DNA of 54,560 bases from Myxococcales bacterium (GCA_012517325.1 JAAYVF010000113.1:1-54560); one strand, 5' to 3'. Positions 45,441 through 54,254 are shown, counted from the stretch's first letter. Notes: generated by a model not told the origin, from the sequence alone. Numbers and translations are program-made.

Positions 45441-47540
45441 ATGGCCGGGCGCCGGGCGCTGACGGAAAAGTGGGGCGTCGCGGCGCTGTTCGGCCTGGCG
45501 CTGTTCCTGCGTTTCTGGCGGCTCGCCGCGCAGAGTCTCTGGGACGACGAGGTCGCGACGTTCCGCGCCGCCGCGCTGTCCCTCCGGCAAATCTGGACCG
45601 ACATTCCGCTCATCGATTCGAATCCGCCGCTCATCTACACGGTGTTGCATTTCTGGCGGGCGCTGGGCGAAAGCGAGTTCACCTTGCGCAGCCTGCCGGC
45701 CTTGCTGGGCGCGATCGCCGTACCCGTCGCCTACCTGGCCCTGCGGCGGCCCTTGGGGCGCGCGGCCGCCGGCCTCGCGGCGTTTTGGCTGGCCGTCAAC
45801 CCGCTCGCCGTCTATTGCGGGCAGGAGACGCGCTACAACACGCTGGTGACGCTGCTGGTGCTGCTGGCCGTCTGGGCGCTCACGGCGACGCTCGCCGCGC
45901 CCCGCCGCGCGACGGCGCTGGGCCTGGCCGTCGCCGCCTCGCTGGCGATGTACAGCCACTATTTCTCGTTTTTTCCGCTGGCGGCGCTGGCGCTCTTTTT
46001 GGGGTTGTCGGCCGCGCGGTTGCGGCGTTGCGAAGGGCGGAACGCGACGGCCGAAACCCGGCTGGTTTGGCTCGCCTATTATTCGCGGTCGGCGGTGACG
46101 CGATGGGAGGCCCTGGCGGCGCGCGCGGCCTATCGCGAGGCGATCGGCCGGCAGTGGCGCGGGCTCGCGCTGGCGGCCGGCGCGCTCGTGGCGGCCGCGC
46201 TGTCGTTCGCGCCGTTTCTGAAGTTTTTCACCATTCAGTTGTTGCGCGGCGTGCATTGGCGCGAGTCGTTAGGTACGGCGGAAGTGCTCGAGCGCGCGGC
46301 GGTCTGGACGTTCGTCGGACATAGTGTAACGGCGCCGCCGACCTTTTTCGCGGCGTGGAACCCATGGTTCGCCTTGCATCCGGCAAGGCATCTGGCCCTG
46401 CTGTTCGCGGCGGTGCTGCCGGCGATTGCACTGGCCCTGTACGGCATGACGGCACGCCGCGACGGTGCGCGGCCCTTGGCCTTGCCGGTGCTGGCGCTGG
46501 CACCGGTGGCCGGCGTCACGGCGCTCAGCCGCCTGACGCCGATCTTCGATCCGCGCTACCTGTTGCCGCTGGTGCCGTTCTGGCTGGCCGCGTCGGCGGC
46601 CGGGATGGTCGAGCTGTGGCGGCGTCGCCGGCGGGTGTTGCCGGTCGTCGCGGCGCTCTGGCTGCTGTCGCTGACGGCGCTGAGCCTGAAGGATTACTAT
46701 TATTCGCCGGCGCATTGGCGGCAGGATTGGCGCGGCCTGGCGGCTCGCGTCGCCCGCGAGGCCGAGCCGGACGCCGCCGTGCTGTTTTACAATTTTTACA
46801 CTTCGCTGGCGTTTCTGCATTATTACGAAAAAGCGCCGGCCCGGCCGCCGGTGCAGTACCTGTACGTGCTGGAGGAGCGCTTCGGGCCGCTCGACGACCG
46901 GCGCCGTCGCGTCGCGCAGGTGCTCGACGGCGTCGCGCGCGAATCGCGCCCGGTGTGGTTGATCGACTACCACGGCTACATGGACGATCCGTACGACGAC
47001 GTGCGCCAGGGCTTGCGCGCCCGGCAGTATGCGCTGCTCTTGCGCGAGTGCCGTCTGCCCGGCTTGTGGCGGTATTGCCTTGAACGCTGGGTGTTCGGCG
47101 AGTCGCGCCGGCTGGCCGCGCTGGCTGACGATTTCGATTTCGAAACCCGGCCGCCGGTCGATTGCCAACTGGCCGCCGGCTGGTATCCCGGCGAAGGCCG
47201 CCGCTGGATGGGCGAACGCGCGGAACTCCTTTTTCGGCGACCGGCCGGCCGGGCGCGGCTGCGGCTGCAATTCTTCGTCAACCAGGATTATCTGCGCGGG
47301 CCGCTGACCCTGCGCGTCGCCGCGGCCGGGCAACCGATCGGCGAGGTGACCGTGACCGACACGCGCGACGTGGTCTGGACCAGCCCGCCGTTCGCGGCGC
47401 CGCCCGGCGACGAACCGACGATCCGCTTGTCGCTGGCGGTCGATCGGGTGTTCGTTCCCGATGATGTCCGGCACGACGGCGACCGCGCGGCGAAAAGCAT
47501 TCTCGTCAAAGCGGCGGCCTTGGAGGCGGCGGATGAATAA
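45441..47540 (+). CDS. GT-C membrane glycosyltransferase paralogue 1
   Basis: 699 aa; the ATG at 45441 is 2 nt after the radical SAM stop. About 11 helices with GT39/GT83 signatures: SLWDDEVATF (D35-D36-E37, putative catalytic loop), QETRYNTLV, MYSHYFSFF and DPRYLLPLVP. It has an extra ~45-residue charged cytoplasmic insertion (RRCEGRNATAETRLV onward) absent from its two paralogues. A soluble alpha/beta segment follows the helices. A C-terminal beta-rich domain ends in VFVPDDVRHDGDRAAKSILV, shared with the next two genes. Donor would be polyprenyl-phosphate sugar; acceptor unknown. The stop overlaps the next gene by 8 nt. Confidence 0.82.
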   Translation: MAGRRALTEKWGVAALFGLALFLRFWRLAAQSLWDDEVATFRAAALSLRQIWTDIPLIDSNPPLIYTVLHFWRALGESEFTLRSLPALLGAIAVPVAYLALRRPLGRAAAGLAAFWLAVNPLAVYCGQETRYNTLVTLLVLLAVWALTATLAAPRRATALGLAVAASLAMYSHYFSFFPLAALALFLGLSAARLRRCEGRNATAETRLVWLAYYSRSAVTRWEALAARAAYREAIGRQWRGLALAAGALVAAALSFAPFLKFFTIQLLRGVHWRESLGTAEVLERAAVWTFVGHSVTAPPTFFAAWNPWFALHPARHLALLFAAVLPAIALALYGMTARRDGARPLALPVLALAPVAGVTALSRLTPIFDPRYLLPLVPFWLAASAAGMVELWRRRRRVLPVVAALWLLSLTALSLKDYYYSPAHWRQDWRGLAARVAREAEPDAAVLFYNFYTSLAFLHYYEKAPARPPVQYLYVLEERFGPLDDRRRRVAQVLDGVARESRPVWLIDYHGYMDDPYDDVRQGLRARQYALLLRECRLPGLWRYCLERWVFGESRRLAALADDFDFETRPPVDCQLAAGWYPGEGRRWMGERAELLFRRPAGRARLRLQFFVNQDYLRGPLTLRVAAAGQPIGEVTVTDTRDVVWTSPPFAAPPGDEPTIRLSLAVDRVFVPDDVRHDGDRAAKSILVKAAALEAADE

Positions 47541-49440
47541 GCGGGTGCTCGAGGCGGTGATCGGCGTGGGCCTGTTCGGCGCGGCGGCGGGCCTCGGGCT
47601 TTATCACGGCGCGGTGCGCGGCACCTGGACCGACGAGGCCGCCACGGTCTACCTGCTGACCAAGTCGTGGGGCGAGATCTGGCGCATCGCGGTGACGCAC
47701 GACGTGAACCCCTTCGGCAGCTATTTGTTGTGGCGGCTCTGCCGGCTGGGCGGCGATTCGCTGTTTTATCTGCGCGGGTTGTCGGCGCTTTGTTTCGCGA
47801 TCAGCACCGTGTTGCTGTACCGGCTCGGATTGCGGGTCGGCCGGCGGGCCGCGGCGCTCTGGGCGGCGCTCTTTTTCCTGGCGACGCCGCTCGCGCAGTT
47901 CCTGTCGGCCCAGGTTCGTTACCCAATGTTGCTGACCGCCGTCGTCCTGGCGTCGGCGCTGGCGCTGCTGCGGCTCGTCGAAACCGGCCGGACCGGCGCC
48001 GCCGTCGCCTGGGCGCTGTTCGGCGCGGCCTCGTTCCACGTGCACTACTTTGCCGGGTTCGTCTTGCTGGCCGAAGGATCGTTCGCGCTGTTGGCGGCAC
48101 GGCGCTCGCCTTGGCGAAAAAAGATTTTCCTGGCGGCGGCGGGATTGGTTGCCTTGATTTTGCCGTGGCTGCCGGTGCTGATCGGCCAGCTCATCGGGCG
48201 CGAGGCGGCCGGCGGCGGCGAACCGGTGCGCTGGACCCTCTTGTCGCCGTTGACGCTCGTTTATCTGACGCAGGGTTTTCACTACTGGCAGTTGCCGCGC
48301 TTCTGGGCCGATCGGCTCGCGCCGCGCGCCGATTATCTGCCGCTCGTTTTGGCCTTGCCGTTTTTAACGGCGCTTGTTCTGGGCTCGTTGCCTGGCGGGC
48401 GCGAGCCGGACAAACGCCGGTTGCTGCTGTGGCTGGGATGGGGGCCGATGGCCGCGTTTTTAGCCGTTTCGCTGGTGTTGCAATTGTTCAGTCCGCATTA
48501 TTTTCTGCCGTTTCTGCCGTTCCTGACGCTGCTGGCCGGCAACGGTTTGACCTGGCTTTGGGCGCGCTCCAAGACGGCGGCGGGCCTGCTGGCGGTGGCG
48601 GTGACGGTCGTCACCCTCGGCGGCGCAGCGGAGTTGTGGCAGCACCCTAATTGGCCCGAGGGGTGGCGGCCGATCGCGCGGACGATCGCCGCGGCGGCCG
48701 CGCCCGGCGACGTGGTCGTGCTGCCGAATCTGCCGGCGCGCCTCTGCTACTCGCTGGAAAAGCGGGATTCGCTGCCGGTGTTTCACCTGACGCAAGGTAC
48801 GCCGGGACGGCAGATCGTCGCGCCGCGGGCGGCCGCGGAGGCGATGGCGGCGCTCGCCGCGCGGTATCGCCGGGCGCTTTTCGTGACCTACTATCCGTCG
48901 CGTTTCGATCCGACCGGAGCGGTGGCGCGCGAGGCGGCGCGGCAAGGCGCCACGGTCACGCCCGTGCCGGGATTCGCCGATCCGCGGGTCGGGCTGCAAT
49001 TCATCTATTTCCGTTCGCCTTTCGAACCGGGCGGCATGGCGCCGCAAATCCGCTTCCCGGCCGGCGCCCAGCACCCGCTGCAACTGGCGGCAGGGTTTTA
49101 TCCCGATCCGGCCGCCGAATGGTGGACCGCCGGCGAGGCGCAGGTGTTGTTGCCGCGGCCGCCCGACGGCGCGCGCCTGGAGATCGACGCGACCGTGCCG
49201 TTGACCTTGTTCGATTCGGCGCTGCCGACGATTACGGTTGCGATCAATAGCCGGCCGGTGCCGACGCTGGTTATGCCGGAAGGCCGCCTGCGACTCGGGC
49301 CGATTCCGGGCCCGTTCGCCGAACCGTGGGTGGTGGTCGATTTGTCCTGCCGTCCGACGTTCGTGCCCGATGTGCTGTTCCACGACGGCGACCGGCGGCC
49401 CAAGTGCCTGCTGGTCCGGTCGATCGGCTGGAGCCGCTGA
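47533..49440 (+). CDS. GT-C membrane glycosyltransferase paralogue 2
   Basis: 635 aa; the start at 47533 lies in the last 8 nt of paralogue 1, with GGAGGCGG upstream. Signatures align with its neighbours: TWTDEAATVY (D34-E35), QVRYPMLL, FHVHYFAGF and SPHYFLPFLP. After about 11 helices a soluble segment (about 380-500) and a C-terminal beta domain follow, with TFVPDVLFHDGDRRPKCLLV near the end. No cytoplasmic insertion. The stop shares one base with the next start (TGATG). Confidence 0.82.
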   Translation: MNKRVLEAVIGVGLFGAAAGLGLYHGAVRGTWTDEAATVYLLTKSWGEIWRIAVTHDVNPFGSYLLWRLCRLGGDSLFYLRGLSALCFAISTVLLYRLGLRVGRRAAALWAALFFLATPLAQFLSAQVRYPMLLTAVVLASALALLRLVETGRTGAAVAWALFGAASFHVHYFAGFVLLAEGSFALLAARRSPWRKKIFLAAAGLVALILPWLPVLIGQLIGREAAGGGEPVRWTLLSPLTLVYLTQGFHYWQLPRFWADRLAPRADYLPLVLALPFLTALVLGSLPGGREPDKRRLLLWLGWGPMAAFLAVSLVLQLFSPHYFLPFLPFLTLLAGNGLTWLWARSKTAAGLLAVAVTVVTLGGAAELWQHPNWPEGWRPIARTIAAAAAPGDVVVLPNLPARLCYSLEKRDSLPVFHLTQGTPGRQIVAPRAAAEAMAALAARYRRALFVTYYPSRFDPTGAVAREAARQGATVTPVPGFADPRVGLQFIYFRSPFEPGGMAPQIRFPAGAQHPLQLAAGFYPDPAAEWWTAGEAQVLLPRPPDGARLEIDATVPLTLFDSALPTITVAINSRPVPTLVMPEGRLRLGPIPGPFAEPWVVVDLSCRPTFVPDVLFHDGDRRPKCLLVRSIGWSR

Positions 49441-51401
49441 TGGACCGCGGGCTGCCGTACGACGCGATTTTCGGCGAACGCGAAGCGGCGCTGAAGGTGA
49501 CTTTTTTAACCGGCCTGGCGTTGCTGCTGCGCTATTTATGGTTTGATGCTCAGCCGCTCTGGACCGACGAGGCGATCACCTGGGAGTTCGCGAAGACCGA
49601 CTTCGGCGGCCTGCTTTTGCGGCAGCTTTACGACGCCAGCCCGCCCGGTTTTTACCTGTTGCTCAAGGCCTGGCTCGGCCTGGCGCGGTCCAACGAGGAG
49701 ATGCGCTGGCTGACCGTCCTGCTGGGCGCGGCGACGGTGCCGGCGACCTACCTGCTCGGCGCCCGCCTAAAAAACCGCGCGGCGGGCCTGCTGGGCGCGT
49801 GGCTGGTGGCGATCAATCCGCTGCATTTCTATTACAGCCTGGAAGTCCGCTACCCGGTGCTGCTGACTTTGCTGCTGACCCTGCAAATCCTGCTGTTCGG
49901 CGAATGCCTCCGTGACGGCGCCCGGCGCCGCTGGATCGCCTGGAGCGCCGTGACCGCCCTGGCGTTGTGGGTCCAGTATTTCACCGGCTTCGTCGTCCTG
50001 GCCGAGGTCGTCTACCTGCTGCTGGATCGCGAGCGGCGGCGGTCAACCGGGCGCCTGGCTGTTTCGCTGCTCGCGGTGGCGCTGCTTTTCCTGCCGTGGT
50101 GGACGGAATTCACGCTGCAACTGACGCGCGGCAAACCGACGCGGCAGTTTTTCGGTTGGTTCGAGCGGCTTTTCCTCGGGCCGGCGTTCCTGACGCTCGG
50201 CGGATCGGAATGGAGCCTGCCCTCACTATTGGGCCGGCTACCCGACGACCGCGGCTATCTGGCTGTCGCGCTGCTCCTGATGGCGCCGTTCGCCGTTGCC
50301 CTCGGACTGGGCATCCGGCGGGAAAAGCAGGAGCGGTCGCGCTACCAACTGACGTTCATCGTCGCGGCGACCTTCGTCGCGTTTCTGGCCGCGGCTCAAT
50401 TCCTGCCACTGTTCCGGCCGAAGTACCTGTTGCCGCTGCTGCCCCCGGCGGCGGTGCTGGCGGGCGACGGCCTGTCCCGGCTCGCCGGCCGGCGGCGATG
50501 GGCGGCATGGCTTCTGTTCCTGGCGATCTCGGCCGTCTCGCTGCACGGCGTCGCGGCGGTGGCCACCGATCCGCTGCTGGGCAAGGAACCGTGGCGGGAG
50601 GTGGCCGACCGGCTGGGTCGCGACGGGCGGGAGGGCGACGTGATCGCGGTGCCGAATCGCTATTATGCCCTGGCGCTGGAACTGGCGGTCGCCGATCGCT
50701 GGCCGATCGTTTCAATCGTGGGCGACTCGCCGTACGAGCAGCTGGCGCGTCCGGACCAGGTGGCGCGGATCGCCCGGCGCCTGTTCGCGCGGGCGGAACG
50801 CGTCTGGTACATCGATCACGATTGGCGGTTGTTCGATCCGCGCGAGGTCGTGCCGGCGACCCTCGGCGAGATCGGGCGGGAGGCGACGCGGCTTGTGTAT
50901 CCGCGCGGACGGCATTTTTCGTTGCGGCTGTTCGCGCGCGACGAGGCGGCTGCCCGCGACAGTCGGAGCGGCGTCGTCGATTTCCAAACCGGCGATTACA
51001 CGCCGGAGCAGTCGCTCGACGGTTGGTCGCCGGGCCCGCCCGGTTTTCGCTGGCTGAGCGAAAGCGCGGCGGTGCGGGTGACGCGCCGCTGGGGCGAGGA
51101 TCTGGCGTTCGCCTGTTTTTACGTCCACCGGCCGTACTTTACGGACGGCCCGCCGACCTTTAGGTTGTGGGTCGACGAGCAGGAGGTCGCGGCGCGCCGG
51201 GTGGACGAAAGCGATCTGATCTGTCTGGAAGGCATGCTCGGGCCGGCCGCGCGCGAGCGGCGCGAGGTCGTGCTGCGCCTGACGACGGACCGGACGTTCG
51301 TTCCGGCGGCGGTCCGGGGCGACGGCGACCGGACGCCCCGGAGCGCCCTGGCGGCGCGGCTGGGATTGCACCGCACGGGATTTTGTTGGGAGAAGCCATG
51401 A
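49440..51401 (+). CDS. GT-C membrane glycosyltransferase paralogue 3
   Basis: 653 aa; the start at 49440 is set by the TGATG junction and excludes the longer frame from 49326. Same plan as its neighbours: LWTDEAITW (D43-E44), LEVRYPVLL, LWVQYFTGF and RPKYLLPLLP, then a soluble segment and the C-terminal domain ending TFVPAAVRGDGDRTPRSALA. The presence of three tandem copies suggests sequential addition of different sugars, or one sugar at different positions. The stop overlaps the second radical SAM gene by 4 nt. Confidence 0.82.
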   Translation: MDRGLPYDAIFGEREAALKVTFLTGLALLLRYLWFDAQPLWTDEAITWEFAKTDFGGLLLRQLYDASPPGFYLLLKAWLGLARSNEEMRWLTVLLGAATVPATYLLGARLKNRAAGLLGAWLVAINPLHFYYSLEVRYPVLLTLLLTLQILLFGECLRDGARRRWIAWSAVTALALWVQYFTGFVVLAEVVYLLLDRERRRSTGRLAVSLLAVALLFLPWWTEFTLQLTRGKPTRQFFGWFERLFLGPAFLTLGGSEWSLPSLLGRLPDDRGYLAVALLLMAPFAVALGLGIRREKQERSRYQLTFIVAATFVAFLAAAQFLPLFRPKYLLPLLPPAAVLAGDGLSRLAGRRRWAAWLLFLAISAVSLHGVAAVATDPLLGKEPWREVADRLGRDGREGDVIAVPNRYYALALELAVADRWPIVSIVGDSPYEQLARPDQVARIARRLFARAERVWYIDHDWRLFDPREVVPATLGEIGREATRLVYPRGRHFSLRLFARDEAAARDSRSGVVDFQTGDYTPEQSLDGWSPGPPGFRWLSESAAVRVTRRWGEDLAFACFYVHRPYFTDGPPTFRLWVDEQEVAARRVDESDLICLEGMLGPAARERREVVLRLTTDRTFVPAAVRGDGDRTPRSALAARLGLHRTGFCWEKP

Positions 51402-53287
51402 AACGCATCGTTTTTCACCTGGTCAGCGGCCCCGACGATTTGCGGGATTACGCCCCGCTGGGGTTCGGCTATCTGGCGGCATTTCTGGACAAGATGGAGT
51501 TCGCGGCGCGCTGCACGGTCGAGGACGATCTGGAAGCCATCCTGGCTATCAATCCGGACGTGATCGGCCTTTCCTGCGCCTCGCAGAATTACGGCCTGGC
51601 GATCGAACGCGCGCGACTCTTGCGGCAACGCACCGGCGCGAAGCTGGTTTTGGGTGGCGCGCACATCTCCTGTCTGCCGGAAAGCCTGGATCCGGCGTTT
51701 CATTGCGGCGTGGTCGGCGAGGGCGAGGACACGTTTCATCACCTGATGCGCGTGCTGGAAAAAACCGGCGACCTGGCGCCCGCCGATCTGGCCGAGGTTT
51801 ACGGCTTGGTCTATTGGCGGGACGGCCGCCTCGTCCGCACCGAGGACCGCGCGCCGATCGACCCGCTCGATTCCGTCCCGCCGCCCGACCGGTCGATTCT
51901 GCCGCCGGCGCGGTTGACGCACCTCATGACCGGCCGCGGCTGCCCCTACGACTGCCGGTTTTGCGCCAGTAACCGCATGTGGGGCGGTTATCGCGGCTTC
52001 AGCGCCGAGCGCGTGGCCGCCGAACTGATCGATTTGATCGAAGACGGCCACCGGCGCATCTACATTCACGACGACCTGTTCGTCGCCGATCCGTACCGCC
52101 TGATCCAGGTGGCCGATATCCTCGAGGAAAAGGAACTGCTGGGCGCGGCCGAACTCAGTTGCACCGTCCGCGCCGACCTGGTGGACGACGACCTGTGCGA
52201 GATTCTCTTTCGCCTCGGCGTCACCGCGGTCACCTTCGGCTTCGAAAGCGCCGACGACGACACCCTTGAACGCTTAAACAAGCGGCAGACGGTCGACCAG
52301 GCGCGCGCGACCCTGGCCACGCTCGACCGTTACGGCATCGAATGCGCCGTTTCGGCCATCGTCGGCGAACCGGAAGAAACGCTGGAATCCATCCGCGCCA
52401 CCTATCAGTTCCTGGCCGACGAGGCGGTGCGCGGCCGGCTTTCCGAGGGCGAGGTGAATATCCTGGCGCCGTTCCCCGGCACCGAATATTGGGACCGCGC
52501 GGTGAAGCTCGGCCTGGTCGGCGACCCGCTAAAATTCGATTGGTCCCGAGTGGGTTCGCCGTGGCGCGGGCTGTTGCTCAATCCGCTGATTGCGAAGGAG
52601 GCGGCGCGTCTGATCGGTTGGGATCATCGCCTGCGGGGGATTTTCGCGGCGCTGGCGCGGCCGTTGGTGTTGCTGGCGACCGACGAGGCCGACCTCGATC
52701 TGGACATCGATCCGCGGCTGGTCCGGGCGATTTTCCTGTTGTCCGATGAGGAAGGCGTCGCGGAAGTGGTTTCGGAGGGCGAGGTGACCCTGCTGCGATA
52801 CGGGCCCGACGAATTTCTCGACGAGTTGGCCCGCCTGGCCGACGAATACGGCGACTCGCCCCTGGTGCTGTTCGCGCCGGAACCGGAGCAGGCGACGATG
52901 GCGGTCATCCGCGCCTGCAAACTCGGCGCGACCCTGCTCGGCAAACCGTTCGTGCGATCGCGCACCGGCGAGTTTCCGCTGATGGCTCGTTTGCAAAATG
53001 CGCTCGGCCTGGGCGGCGATCCGTTTCTCAGCCTCGTGGCCGGCGATGATGAATTCCTGCCGGAGATGGCGATCGCGGAACCGGCCAAACTGCGCGAATT
53101 GCCTTACAGCGACCTGGCCAAACCGGTTCCGCATACCGAGGATGCCGTCAAGCTGCTCGATCGGTATGCGGCGGAACTGCAGGCGCGCCGCAAGGAAGCC
53201 TTCGAATCCGCGATGCGAGAGCAGGAAAAAATCCGTCCGGTTCCTTCCGAGGAAGAAGAATACGAGGATGATATAGAGGAATTTTAG
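51398..53287 (+). CDS. B12-binding-type radical SAM protein (copy 2)
   Basis: 629 aa, paralogous to the protein at 43450. Cobalamin-type N-terminal domain (PDVIGLSCASQNYG, LGGAHISCLPE, VVGEGEDTF), cluster Cys182, Cys186 and Cys189 (GCPYDCRFC), IYIHDDLFVAD, TFGFESADDDTLE, VGEPEETLESI and APFPGTEYW. The C-terminal ~230 residues differ from copy 1: DEADLDLDID, PEPEQATMAVIRACK and LSLVAGDDEFLPEM, with a strongly acidic tail (PSEEEEYEDDIEEF). The start overlaps the upstream stop (ATGA). It closes the coupled block. Substrate unknown. Confidence 0.84.
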   Translation: MKRIVFHLVSGPDDLRDYAPLGFGYLAAFLDKMEFAARCTVEDDLEAILAINPDVIGLSCASQNYGLAIERARLLRQRTGAKLVLGGAHISCLPESLDPAFHCGVVGEGEDTFHHLMRVLEKTGDLAPADLAEVYGLVYWRDGRLVRTEDRAPIDPLDSVPPPDRSILPPARLTHLMTGRGCPYDCRFCASNRMWGGYRGFSAERVAAELIDLIEDGHRRIYIHDDLFVADPYRLIQVADILEEKELLGAAELSCTVRADLVDDDLCEILFRLGVTAVTFGFESADDDTLERLNKRQTVDQARATLATLDRYGIECAVSAIVGEPEETLESIRATYQFLADEAVRGRLSEGEVNILAPFPGTEYWDRAVKLGLVGDPLKFDWSRVGSPWRGLLLNPLIAKEAARLIGWDHRLRGIFAALARPLVLLATDEADLDLDIDPRLVRAIFLLSDEEGVAEVVSEGEVTLLRYGPDEFLDELARLADEYGDSPLVLFAPEPEQATMAVIRACKLGATLLGKPFVRSRTGEFPLMARLQNALGLGGDPFLSLVAGDDEFLPEMAIAEPAKLRELPYSDLAKPVPHTEDAVKLLDRYAAELQARRKEAFESAMREQEKIRPVPSEEEEYEDDIEEF

Positions 53288-53326
53288 CTAGTTATAAATA
53301 AATTCATCCGCCTTCAATCATTTCTG

Positions 53327-53354
53327 TAAAGTATCCGCCGCCCTGTTCCGATTA
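53327..53354 (+). promoter_or_regulatory. Sigma-28 (FliA)-like promoter of the flagellar-like miniprotein
   Basis: TAAAGTAT (53327-53334) and TCCGATTA (53347-53354) are separated by 12 nt. The enterobacterial sigma-28 consensus is TAAAGTTT-N11-GCCGATAA, so the boxes match at 7/8 and 6/8 but the spacer is 1 nt longer. It lies 29 nt before the ATG. Confidence 0.45.
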
Positions 53355-53383
53355 GAATATATAGAAGATATAGAAGGGGGTGG

Positions 53384-53620
53384 ATGAAAATGTCTCTGCT
53401 TCAGGCAATCAATAATGCGGTGTCGGGCATTCGTGTCGCCGGCGTCAGCGCCGAAAAAGCGGCCAGTGGGATTTCTCAATTTGGCATCAGCTCCAAGCAG
53501 GATACCATGCCGCAAGACATAGTGTCCTTGAAGATCGCCAAGGCTTCCGTCGAAGCGGATGTTGCGGTCGTGCGCAAAACCCAGGAAATGCATCAGGCTT
53601 TGCTCGATCTGGTGGTGTAA
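53384..53620 (+). CDS. Flagellar rod/hook-like miniprotein (Flg_bbr_C type)
   Basis: 78 aa. The N-terminal AINNAVSGIRVAGVSAEKAA resembles the start of FlgB/FlgC/FlgE rod and hook proteins. The C-terminal half (DIVSLKIAKASVEADVAVV, then RKTQEMHQALLDLV) matches their conserved coiled-coil C-terminal segment. The whole central domain is missing, so this is a minimal stand-alone version. GAAGG lies 6 nt before the ATG; a second ATG at 53390 is possible. No other flagellar gene is in the window. The sigma-28-like promoter upstream supports a motility link. Confidence 0.65.
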   Translation: MKMSLLQAINNAVSGIRVAGVSAEKAASGISQFGISSKQDTMPQDIVSLKIAKASVEADVAVVRKTQEMHQALLDLVV

Positions 53621-53626
53621 AAGCCA

Positions 53627-54067
53627 TCATTTACCGGCTTTAAATTTCTTTAATACCCAATGAAAAAAATGTTTAAAAATGGACAGGATACTTCTGAACC
53701 GTTTATCCAATGTTTGATCATAATACTTGACTTTCGTTTCGGTTCTTATTCTATTATCCGGCGAAAATTCAGTACTTATTGTCATTGAACTTAAGTTATC
53801 ATTAATTCTTTTATTTTCAATTATCAACTCAACATCATCGGAGATCATTTGTTTCCGCATTTTACTAAAATAGTCGGCCTCTTTGCAATAAGGCCCAATT
53901 TCGTTGTTGGATAAAAATATTGTGTTGTCAGAATCATTATTAGAATCAGGATCTTCCTCTTTTTGACTTATCATTTTAGTTCGGTCTTCAATACGGGAAA
54001 TGCCGTCTTGTTTCGAAGTGAAAAAAAACTTCGATTGCTCTTCTTCAATCCGGCTTTTCCTGGTCAT
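53627..54067 (-). CDS. Hypothetical protein in AT-rich island
   Basis: 146 aa, hydrophilic and rich in N, D, S, K and I, with a C-terminal amphipathic or membrane-binding helix (RSILSIFKHFFHWVLKKFK). GGGAGA lies upstream of the ATG. Codon use is AT-rich and quite unlike the preceding 53 kb, suggesting recent acquisition. It starts 4 nt after the stop of a small membrane ORF, so the two may form an operon. No family recognised. Confidence 0.5.
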   Translation of the reverse strand: MTRKSRIEEEQSKFFFTSKQDGISRIEDRTKMISQKEEDPDSNNDSDNTIFLSNNEIGPYCKEADYFSKMRKQMISDDVELIIENKRINDNLSSMTISTEFSPDNRIRTETKVKYYDQTLDKRFRSILSIFKHFFHWVLKKFKAGK

Positions 54068-54071
54068 TAGT

Positions 54072-54254
54072 CTATTCTCCCGCGCTCACTTCGACATTAT
54101 CTTTAATCAGCATAAATCCAGAAAAAATAGTAACGAAAACACGTCCAAATCCAAGGATGGATAAATAGCCAATGGTGTTGGATGAAAAAGCAAGAAATAT
54201 CGATTGAATGAAACGAATGAAAAAGACATATTCAATCATTTCTGGTGTTGTCAA
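54072..54254 (-). CDS. Small hydrophobic protein in AT-rich island
   Basis: 60 aa with two likely membrane segments (MIEYVFFIRFIQSIFLAF and YLSILGFGRVFVTIFSGFML) and an acidic tail. It is immediately upstream (4 nt) of the hypothetical gene at 53627-54067 on the same strand. Short length and atypical composition keep confidence low. It could be a small membrane partner, a toxin-like peptide or a chance ORF. Confidence 0.35.
   Translation of the reverse strand: MTTPEMIEYVFFIRFIQSIFLAFSSNTIGYLSILGFGRVFVTIFSGFMLIKDNVEVSAGE

Noticed and set aside
43450-53287. Reading the two radical SAM proteins as part of the AmmeMemoRadiSam set
   Set aside because: They carry cobalamin-type N-terminal domains, are about 20 kb from the MEMO-like gene and are coupled to GT-C genes instead.
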